From JBOGZI01 sp050697275 (GTDB lineage Bacteria; Actinomycetota; Thermoleophilia; Solirubrobacterales; 70-9): a stretch of 12,244 nt of DNA. Positions 7,017 through 12,244 of the stretch are shown one piece after another (position 1 is the stretch's first letter; each line of letters begins with the position of its first letter). The position numbers and the translations under genes are program-made. The stretch spans positions 1 to 12,244 of the forward strand of contig JBOGZI010000138.1 of assembly GCA_050697275.1 (NCBI GenBank), given 5' to 3'. A model generated the notes under the pieces. That model was not told the DNA's origin and searched no databases. It saw only the letters and a list, made by a program, of their open reading frames with translations.

Positions 7017-7808
7017 GTGAACTCGATGCCGGCGAGCGACGTAGGGATGCGGGCGCACCGTCAAGGAGAGCTGGTTCTCAGCCTCGCGCTGGCGGATCTC
7101 CGCGATCGCTACGGGCGGGGTCGTTCGCAGCTGCTCAAGTGGCTCGTCGATCCCTACGCGGTCTGCGGCGTGTACCTGGCGTTCGTCGTCCTCATCATCG
7201 ATCGAGGCGGCGAGGCTCCGGGCCTGGCGGTCGCGTGCGCGGTCGTCCCGTTCCAGCTCTTCATGACGACGACTTTCAACGCGCTGCAGCTCGCCAGGGA
7301 CCGCCGCAGCCTGATCCAAAACGTGCGCTTTCCGCGAACCCTTCTGCCGGCCGCGACCACCGTCACCGAGACGCTCGGCTTCGCGGCCAGCCTCACCCTG
7401 CTCGCCCTGATGATGGCCGTGTACGCGGTCGCGCCCACACCGTGGCTGCTCTGGCTACCGGCCGTGGTCGCGGTGACGATCGTGTTCGCGATGGCCTCCG
7501 CCTACCCAGCCGCCCTGTTCGGCGTCTGGTTTCGCGAGTTCGTCCCGTTCGCGCGCAGCGCCGTTCGCGTCTTCTACTTCCTCGCTCCGGGCGTCGTGGC
7601 GCTGGCGCAGGTTCCGGGCGCCGCGAACGAGCTCGTCCGCCTCAACCCCCTGACGGGCATCTTCGAGGCCTATCGGGACGTGCTGCTCTACGGGCAGGGG
7701 CCCGCCGTCTGGGAGCTCGCCTATCCCCTTGCCTTCGCCGCCCTCATGGCGGCGATCTTCGTGCCGCTGTTCCGGCGCGAGCAGCGGGAGCTCGCGAAGG
7801 TGGTCTGA
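7017..7808 (+). CDS. ABC-2 type polysaccharide/glycoconjugate export permease
   Basis: This 263-residue protein has the usual length and six membrane segments of the TagG/Wzm/KpsM-type permeases: about 47-62, 68-90, 110-137, 142-168, 183-199 and 232-251. The cytoplasmic N-terminus LALADLRDRYGRGRSQLLKWLVDP (23-46) matches the amphipathic stretch before TM1 in this family. NPLTGIFEAYRDVLLYG (210-226) is the conserved segment before the last membrane helix. With the adjoining ATPase it should export a lipid-linked glycan or related molecule across the cytoplasmic membrane; the substrate is not evident. The GTG start has a well-spaced AGGAGG. Its TGA stop overlaps the ATPase ATG by one base (TGATG), so the two are translationally coupled. 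Confidence 0.9.
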   Translation: MNSMPASDVGMRAHRQGELVLSLALADLRDRYGRGRSQLLKWLVDPYAVCGVYLAFVVLIIDRGGEAPGLAVACAVVPFQLFMTTTFNALQLARDRRSLIQNVRFPRTLLPAATTVTETLGFAASLTLLALMMAVYAVAPTPWLLWLPAVVAVTIVFAMASAYPAALFGVWFREFVPFARSAVRVFYFLAPGVVALAQVPGAANELVRLNPLTGIFEAYRDVLLYGQGPAVWELAYPLAFAALMAAIFVPLFRREQRELAKVV

Positions 7809-8593
7809 TGGCGACGATCAGGGCTAGAGGTCTGGGAATCAGCTTTCACTTCGATCGTCAGCAGCGCGTGCTGACGGCGCTCCGCGCTCAGTTCGCCCGC
7901 TCGAGCACAGAGACCTGGGGATTACGCGGGACCGATCTCGAGATCGGCCCCGGTGAGGGCGTTGGCCTGATCGGGCCCAGCGGATCGGGGAAGACGACCC
8001 TCCTGCGGGCGATCGCGGGGGTGCTTTCGGGCGACGAGGGTTCGATCGAGGTGACCGGAAAGGTCGCGAGCCTGCTCTCGGCGGACGCCGGCACACTCGG
8101 CACGCTGACGGGGCGCGAGAACGCGATGCTGCTCACGGTGCTGGCCGGGCTGAGCCGCAGGGAGGCCCGCGGTCGAATGGATGCGATACGTGAGAGCAGC
8201 GGACTCGAGGACGCGTTCGAGAGGCCGGCCTCGAGCTATTCGCAGGGGATGCTGGCGCGGCTCTCCTTCACCGCGGCGATGCAGGCGCGGCCCGCGATCC
8301 TTGCCCTGGACGAGATCCACGAGGCATTCGATCATCCCTTCCGCGCCGTGCTCGAGCGGACCGCCCGTGAGCTGCTCGCCGCCGGCGGGATCCTGATCGC
8401 CGCCGGGCACGACCATGACGTACTCAGTCGGCTCTGCGAACGGGCGGTGCTCCTCGATCACGGGAGGGTGCGGGCCGACGGACCGTTCAGCGAGGTGCGG
8501 CGCCGGTACCTGGATCAGGAGACGCGAGCCGCGACAGGCCTCACCCCCGCCGCCGCGGGGGAGCTCGCGAGCATGCGAGGCGGAGGCTCATGA
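7808..8593 (+). CDS. ABC exporter ATPase, TagH/Wzt/KpsT type
   Basis: The 261-residue nucleotide-binding subunit pairs with the permease. Visible motifs are Walker A GPSGSGKTT (56-64), LTGREN (100-105; typical of polysaccharide and teichoic-acid exporters), an ABC signature SYSQGMLARLSF (143-154) in the SxGM form of this subgroup instead of LSGGQ, Walker B ILALDE (164-169) and the switch His H201 in AAGHDHD. It lacks the long C-terminal carbohydrate-binding domain of Wzt O-antigen ATPases, so recognition of a finished chain end by this subunit is unlikely. A TTA leucine codon, rare in such GC-rich DNA, encodes L39 (7922-7924). The ATG overlaps the permease stop by one base, and its own TGA overlaps the GT2 start by four bases. 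Confidence 0.9.
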   Translation: MATIRARGLGISFHFDRQQRVLTALRAQFARSSTETWGLRGTDLEIGPGEGVGLIGPSGSGKTTLLRAIAGVLSGDEGSIEVTGKVASLLSADAGTLGTLTGRENAMLLTVLAGLSRREARGRMDAIRESSGLEDAFERPASSYSQGMLARLSFTAAMQARPAILALDEIHEAFDHPFRAVLERTARELLAAGGILIAAGHDHDVLSRLCERAVLLDHGRVRADGPFSEVRRRYLDQETRAATGLTPAAAGELASMRGGGS

Positions 8594-9645
8594 GACTGAG
8601 CTGCGTGATCCCGGCCACCGATGGCCCGCCGACGCTGGCGCGGTGCATCGATGCCATCCGCCACGCCGAGGGGCCGCCGGACGAGCTGATCGTGGTCACC
8701 GAGCCCGCCACGGCGGGGCCGGCGGCGGCACGGAACCTGGGCTCGCTGAGGGCGACCGGGGAGGTCCTGGTCTTCGTCGATGCCGACGTGCTCGTCCACG
8801 CTGACGCCTTCGTGCGGATCCGGGCCGCCTTCGAGCGCGAGCCGGCGATGACGGCGCTGTTCGGGTCCTACGACGACACTCCGGAAGCTGCCGGGGCGGT
8901 GTCGGGCTTCCGGAATCTGCTCCACCACCACATCCACCAGGAGGCGGGAGGGGCAGCGGGCACGTTCTGGGCCGGGCTCGGGGCAGTCCGGCGCGACGCG
9001 TTCGCCGCGACGGGCGGATTTGACTCCGAGCGACACCCGTACTACGTGGAGGACATCGAGCTCGGCATGCGGCTCACCGCTGAGGGTGCACGGGCGCGCC
9101 TCGACCCGATGCTGCAGGGAACGCACCTGAAGGGCTGGACCCTGACCCAGATGGTCCGCAGCGACTACCTGGGCCGCGGGCTGCCCTGGGCGAGGCTCCT
9201 GTTGAGATCCCGGCGGCTGCCCGCCACGCTCAACCTCGGCTGGCGCCACCGGCTCTCCGCGCTCGCCAGCGTCGCCGGCGCCGTGGCCCTGGCTCTGCGT
9301 CGCCCCCGCGCGGCCGGTATCGCTCTGCTGTCCCTGCTCGCCCTGAACGCCCGCTTCTACCGACTGCTCTGGCGGAGACGGGGCCCCTCGCAGGCGGTCG
9401 CCTCGGTCGGACTCCATACCCTCCACCACCTGACCGGCGTCGCGTCAGCTGCGACGGTCGCGATCGAGTCGCTGATGGCCCGCATCGCCGGTTCCAGATC
9501 AGCCGACAAGTCCGGCGCCGGCACGCCGCGGAGTCGCGAAGCAGCTCCACCGGCGACGTCGGCCGGTCAGGACCGGCTCATGAACGAGTTCGGCACCCCG
9601 AGCACCGGCTCCTCGCCCACGACCGCGAAGCCGAAGCGCTCGTAG
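8590..9645 (+). CDS. Membrane-associated glycosyltransferase family 2
   Basis: A GT-A fold enzyme of 351 residues. The N-terminus LSCVIPATDGPPTLARCI (3-20) and AAARNLG (45-51) bind the nucleotide. VFVDADVLV (61-69) has the metal-binding DxD at 64-66. FWAGLGAVRRDAFAATGGFD (126-145) and EDIELGMRL (154-162) are the acceptor and catalytic-base regions, with an ED pair typical of GT2. Two or three hydrophobic segments (about 223-237, 241-260, 268-293) probably anchor it to the membrane, suggesting a lipid-linked acceptor. It starts inside the ATPase stop (ATGA, 4-base overlap), so it belongs to the export operon and may build the exported glycan. Residues after about 300 look unlike the family. 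Residues 326-351 are read from the antisense of a GNAT acetyltransferase remnant, so the tail may be a recent read-through extension. Confidence 0.88.
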   Translation: MRLSCVIPATDGPPTLARCIDAIRHAEGPPDELIVVTEPATAGPAAARNLGSLRATGEVLVFVDADVLVHADAFVRIRAAFEREPAMTALFGSYDDTPEAAGAVSGFRNLLHHHIHQEAGGAAGTFWAGLGAVRRDAFAATGGFDSERHPYYVEDIELGMRLTAEGARARLDPMLQGTHLKGWTLTQMVRSDYLGRGLPWARLLLRSRRLPATLNLGWRHRLSALASVAGAVALALRRPRAAGIALLSLLALNARFYRLLWRRRGPSQAVASVGLHTLHHLTGVASAATVAIESLMARIAGSRSADKSGAGTPRSREAAPPATSAGQDRLMNEFGTPSTGSSPTTAKPKRS

Positions 9646-9700
9646 AACCCGACGTTCTCGGGCTCATCCGAGCCGGCCGCGGTAGAGAGCCCGGGGTTAG
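9567..9700 (-). pseudogene. 3' remnant of a GNAT-family N-acetyltransferase gene
   Basis: Reading the minus strand from about 9700 to the TGA at 9567-9569 gives about 43 residues that end like a GNAT enzyme. It includes GSDEPENVGFYERFGFAVVG, then EEPVLGVPNSFMSRS. The pattern ENVxFYERFGF is the standard motif-B/C-terminal segment, where the helix follows the acetyl-CoA site, and the ending LGVPxxFM is also typical. Nothing recognisable as the acetyl-CoA pyrophosphate loop is found upstream, where the next gene begins, and there is no plausible start. It is therefore a leftover 3' fragment. It overlaps the GT2 gene in antisense over 9567-9645. Its near-perfect reading frame suggests recent truncation. 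Confidence 0.7.
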
Positions 9701-9703
9701 TCT
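9698..9703 (+). promoter_or_regulatory. Predicted -10 element for a leaderless nucleotidyltransferase gene
   Basis: TAGTCT lies six bases before the GTG at 9710, the same spacing as TAGCCT before the GTG at 3132. No Shine-Dalgarno sequence is present. This suggests a separate promoter for the nucleotidyltransferase and GT1 genes, distinct from the ABC operon. Confidence 0.4.
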
Positions 9704-9709
9704 CAGGGC

Positions 9710-10816
9710 GTGCTGCGCCGCAGGCCGTTCGCGCTGCCCCAAGTCGAGCAGCTTCCTGCGCTGATCGCGGTGTTGCAGGACACCGAGCTGGTCGCTCCAG
9801 AGGACCCCCCGCGGTTCGTCGAGGCGGTCGTCGCCCACCGGATCGTGGGCGCGGCCGCCACAGCGCTCGACGCGAACAGCCTGGTGCTGCCGTCGACCCG
9901 GAGCCAGGAGCTGCGGGACGCCGAGGGGGTGGGCGTCCTGCGCTCAGCGATGATGCGCCGCGAGCTTGGCCTCATCGCCGAGCCCGTCTCGGAGGCTATT
10001 GAGGCACTCCCGATCGTCCTCAAGGGGCCGGCGATCGCGGACCGCTTCTACCCGGATCCGCGGCTGCGGAGCTTCGGCGACCTGGATCTGCTGGTGCCGC
10101 GCGAACGCCTTGGTGACGCGGTTGCGACGCTCGAAGCGCTCGGCTACGAGGAGAGCGTCGAGCTACGCGAGGGCTTCGGAGCCACCCATGGCCACGACGT
10201 CCACATGTCGCGCAGCCTGGGTCGTCACAGAACCGATGTGGAGCTTCACTGGCGGGTGGGCGATGACGCCCTCGGGCAAGCGCTCGCCCACGAGGCGCTG
10301 GTGGATCGCGCGGTGCCAGCAGGGAGCGACCGTACGTCCCTCTACCCGTCAACCGGCGATCAGCTGCTGGTGTGCTCCATGCACCTGCTCAGCGACCGGC
10401 TCAAGCGGCTCGCCTGGATCGAGGACCTCCGCCGCATCTCTCTCGGGCTCGACGAGGACGCCTGGAGAGAGGCGTTCGAGCGTGCCGGCACGCTGGGACT
10501 CCTCTGGGTGCTCAATCGCGCGCTCGACTACGCCGCCCATCACCTCGACTACCGGCGAGCGCGACCCCTCCCCGCGGGCGAGCCCCCACGGTGGGGGCCG
10601 ATTCGTGCCGTGGAGGAGCTCGACCTCCGCGCGTCGCTTCATCTGGGGCGGCTCGCGGCACTCCCCTGGCGGCGGCGTCCCCGCTACCTGCGGCATGTGC
10701 TCCTCCCGAGCCGCGCCGGCTTGCGTGGAACGGTGGGGGCCGACGGCGCCGGCCGGGTTCGAATGGCGCTCCGCCATCTGACTCGCATTGCGCGCGGCGC
10801 CACGCCCCACCGCTGA
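9710..10816 (+). CDS. Nucleotidyltransferase family protein (PF14907-like)
   Basis: The 368-residue protein matches the uncharacterised nucleotidyltransferase family PF14907. IVLKGPAIADRFYPDPRLRS (102-121) and FGDLDLLVP (122-130) give the DxD metal-binding pair D124/D126 of the Pol-beta nucleotidyltransferase fold. ATHGHDVHM (158-166) and TDVELHW (175-181) supply the family's third acidic position (E178) and the ELHW signature. The C-terminal half is helical and begins near QLLVCSMHLLSDRLKRLAWIEDL. The biochemical role is not settled. Members sit in exopolysaccharide loci and in some lasso-peptide clusters, where a related enzyme has been linked to modification of the peptide. The GTG start is preceded by a TAGTCT element and no ribosome binding site, so it is probably leaderless. 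Two bases separate its stop from the GT1 start. Confidence 0.85.
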   Translation: MLRRRPFALPQVEQLPALIAVLQDTELVAPEDPPRFVEAVVAHRIVGAAATALDANSLVLPSTRSQELRDAEGVGVLRSAMMRRELGLIAEPVSEAIEALPIVLKGPAIADRFYPDPRLRSFGDLDLLVPRERLGDAVATLEALGYEESVELREGFGATHGHDVHMSRSLGRHRTDVELHWRVGDDALGQALAHEALVDRAVPAGSDRTSLYPSTGDQLLVCSMHLLSDRLKRLAWIEDLRRISLGLDEDAWREAFERAGTLGLLWVLNRALDYAAHHLDYRRARPLPAGEPPRWGPIRAVEELDLRASLHLGRLAALPWRRRPRYLRHVLLPSRAGLRGTVGADGAGRVRMALRHLTRIARGATPHR

Positions 10817-10818
10817 CG

Positions 10819-12012
10819 ATGGCGCGCTTTCTGATCATCCCCCACGCACCGGGCGGCACCCTCGCCCACCTGGCGGCGTGCTCGGCCGTGGCGGGAGCTC
10901 TGCGGGACCGCGGCCACGAGGCGATCTTCGCCTACGGCGGGTCGCGGCCGGAGCTCCTGGAGCGCGCTGGATTCGAGTGGCGCCCGATCGTCGAGGCGGG
11001 CGGCCCGATGTACTGGGAGTGGTTCGACGGCCCCGAGCATCTGGAGGGGATCGTCTCTTCCCAACTCGACCTGATCGAGCGGCTGCAGCCCGCGGTCTGC
11101 GTGACCAGCGCGGGGTTCGGCGGCATCGCCGCCGAGATAAGGGGAGTACCGGAGCTGGCGCTGATGCACGGCCTTTGCGGCTCGCGCTATGGGCGCCCCG
11201 CCGTCCGACCCTGGATGCTCCGCGATGCCGCCCGGCATCCAACCCGGCTTCTCGGCCACCTCCGCTCGCGGCGCTCGCGGCCGGAGCGCGACCAGGCGAT
11301 GGCGGTCATAGTCGAGGTGCGGCGGCGGCGACGCCTCCCGCCGCTCGACACTCCCGGCGGCGTCATGCGCAGCGCCGACTTGGTGGCCTGCACCACCACC
11401 CCGATCCTCGATCCGACGCGAGGGCTCCCCGGACACTGGCGCTACGTCGGGCCCCTGAGCTACGGCAGCGACGGCGCCGCGCCCGAGCCATCGGCCGTCG
11501 AAGCGCCTCGGGTCTACGTCAGCCAGGGATCGACCGGGTCGCCGAAGCTCCTGCGGGACAGCGTCGCCGAGCTCTCAGCTGAAGGCTTGGAGGTCGTGGT
11601 CTCGACGGGCGGCCTGTGCGACCCCGGGGAGCTGCGAGACCTGGGGCCGGGAGTGATCGCAACAGCCATTGCCGATACCCGTAGCGAGCTGGAGGCCGCG
11701 GACGTGGCGGTGATCGCCGGGGGGCACATGACCGCGATGGAGGCGCTTCTCTCCGGGACGCCGACCGTGGTGGTTCCGCATACCCGCCAGCAGGCCGCCG
11801 GCGCGCTGCGAGCCCAGCGGCTGCGCACCGGGGTGGCGCTCTGGCCGCGCGTCCCCCGGGGAGCGATCGCCCGCGCAACGCGCCGGATCCTGCGAGACGA
11901 CGGCTATTCGACCAGGGCGAGCGAACTCGCCACGCAGCTCAACGCGGGCTGGAACGGCAATCTCCGCGCGGCCACCCTGGCCGAGGAGCTGATCGGCTCC
12001 GAGCCCGCCTAG
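10819..12012 (+). CDS. Glycosyltransferase family 1 (GT-B, UGT/MurG-like)
   Basis: A 397-residue GT-B enzyme. The N-terminal Gly/His-rich loop GGTLAHLAAC (12-21) and RGHEAIFAYGG (31-41) match the acceptor domain of UGT and macrolide-glycosyltransferase-like enzymes. VYVSQGSTGS (232-241) opens the donor domain. IAGGHMTAMEALLSGTP (299-315) followed by VVVPHTRQQAAGA (317-329) is the nucleotide-diphosphate-sugar-binding signature (xGGxxTxxEAL, then P and Q residues). The first position, often His, is Ala300. It probably glycosylates a small molecule, lipid or peptide from a UDP- or dTDP-sugar; the acceptor is unknown. The ATG lies two bases after the nucleotidyltransferase stop with no Shine-Dalgarno sequence, so the pair is translationally coupled. 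It converges on the small gene at the right edge, 15 bases apart. Confidence 0.85.
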   Translation: MARFLIIPHAPGGTLAHLAACSAVAGALRDRGHEAIFAYGGSRPELLERAGFEWRPIVEAGGPMYWEWFDGPEHLEGIVSSQLDLIERLQPAVCVTSAGFGGIAAEIRGVPELALMHGLCGSRYGRPAVRPWMLRDAARHPTRLLGHLRSRRSRPERDQAMAVIVEVRRRRRLPPLDTPGGVMRSADLVACTTTPILDPTRGLPGHWRYVGPLSYGSDGAAPEPSAVEAPRVYVSQGSTGSPKLLRDSVAELSAEGLEVVVSTGGLCDPGELRDLGPGVIATAIADTRSELEAADVAVIAGGHMTAMEALLSGTPTVVVPHTRQQAAGALRAQRLRTGVALWPRVPRGAIARATRRILRDDGYSTRASELATQLNAGWNGNLRAATLAEELIGSEPA

Positions 12013-12027
12013 CGGCCGCGTTCAGCC

Positions 12028-12237
12028 TCAGCGAAGCCGGGTGGTGGCTCCCTCCAGCGGGCGCAGCGAGCGCTTCAGGCGCATGTCGCTTTCTACTACG
12101 TCGTCGCCCGTGATAGTTCCCGCGGCGGTCACGGCCGGGGCGTCCTCGGTGTCGACCTCCTCGACCGAGGGGGGCTCGTAGTCCGGCTTGGCCTGCTTCG
12201 AGAGCGCTTCGTGTTCGGGCGTCGGGTCCTGGCTCAT
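12028..12237 (-). CDS. Small hypothetical protein, RiPP-precursor-like
   Basis: The 69-residue product is acidic in its first two thirds and basic at its end (MRLKRSLRPLEGATTRLR). It has no membrane segment. The middle contains DYEPPSVEEVDTEDAPAV (19-36), followed by TAAG at 37-40. A YxxPxVxEV stretch followed by Thr and Ala/Gly resembles the leader region of lasso and related RiPP precursors, which is recognised by a PqqD-like domain. No lasso maturation gene (PqqD-like, transglutaminase-like protease or asparagine-synthetase-like cyclase) lies in the window; they could lie beyond the right edge. The ATG at 12235-12237 has an AGGCGAG run just before it at the window end, a weak ribosome binding site. 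Codons for residues 41-50 are unusually AT-rich (ACT, ATC, GTA, GTA, GAA). The coding call is fair; the RiPP reading is a hypothesis. Confidence 0.6.
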   Translation of the reverse strand: MSQDPTPEHEALSKQAKPDYEPPSVEEVDTEDAPAVTAAGTITGDDVVESDMRLKRSLRPLEGATTRLR

Positions 12238-12244
12238 CTCGCCT

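Noticed and set aside
8515..9429. Minus-strand open frame opposite the GT2 gene
   Set aside because: It is antisense to a clear GT2 with intact DxD and ED motifs; the translation is unlike any family I know.
9646..9709. Extended GNAT gene running minus-strand into the nucleotidyltransferase gene
   Set aside because: The frame stays open past 9700, but the translation loses any GNAT resemblance, so only a 3' remnant is claimed.
10372..10818. In-frame upstream extension of the GT1 gene
   Set aside because: It overlaps the nucleotidyltransferase gene in another frame. The GT1 homology begins at the ATG at 10819.
12012..12019. GCGGCCGC palindrome between the convergent GT1 and small-peptide genes as a terminator
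   Set aside because: It is only an 8-base palindrome without loop or U-tract and cannot form a terminator hairpin.

Overview
The window is very GC-rich and densely coded, with many GTG/TTG starts, start-stop overlaps and several genes that appear to lack a 5' leader. This fits a high-GC actinobacterium. A lineage such as Thermoleophilia is my guess from general style only; there is no rRNA or other marker here. I see no tRNA, CRISPR array, transposase or phage gene.

Layout. Positions 119-3041 hold two minus-strand genes: a FAD-dependent oxidoreductase of the UDP-galactopyranose-mutase-like group, followed by a polytopic GT-C-type membrane glycosyltransferase. Diverging from them, 3132-5765 is a plus-strand pair: an alkaline-phosphatase-superfamily phosphodiesterase-like protein with an altered metal motif, and a Gfo/Idh/MocA dehydrogenase. 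The dehydrogenase overlaps tail-to-tail with a minus-strand GT4 glycosyltransferase (5723-6910). From 7017 a coupled plus-strand operon encodes an ABC-2 polysaccharide-export permease, its TagH/Wzt-type ATPase and a membrane-associated GT2 glycosyltransferase. A 3' remnant of a GNAT acetyltransferase lies antisense to the GT2 tail (9567-9700). Then come a PF14907-type nucleotidyltransferase-fold protein (9710-10816) and a GT1 glycosyltransferase (10819-12012). At the right edge a 69-residue minus-strand protein (12028-12237) resembles a RiPP precursor.

How they may work together (inference). Four glycosyltransferases of different folds (GT-C, GT4, GT2, GT1), two sugar-modifying redox enzymes and an ABC-2 exporter make this a surface glycan or glycoconjugate locus. 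The glycan would be built on the cytoplasmic face, exported by the ABC transporter, and possibly modified outside by the GT-C enzyme. No Wzx/Wzy pair is visible, so export would be ABC-dependent.

The less ordinary features are: a recurrent TAGNNT -10-like element 6-7 bases before several start codons, suggesting leaderless transcripts; the GNAT remnant that now supplies the antisense sequence for the GT2 C-terminal tail; the altered metal-binding motif in the phosphodiesterase; and the RiPP-like peptide next to a nucleotidyltransferase of a type known from some lasso-peptide clusters.
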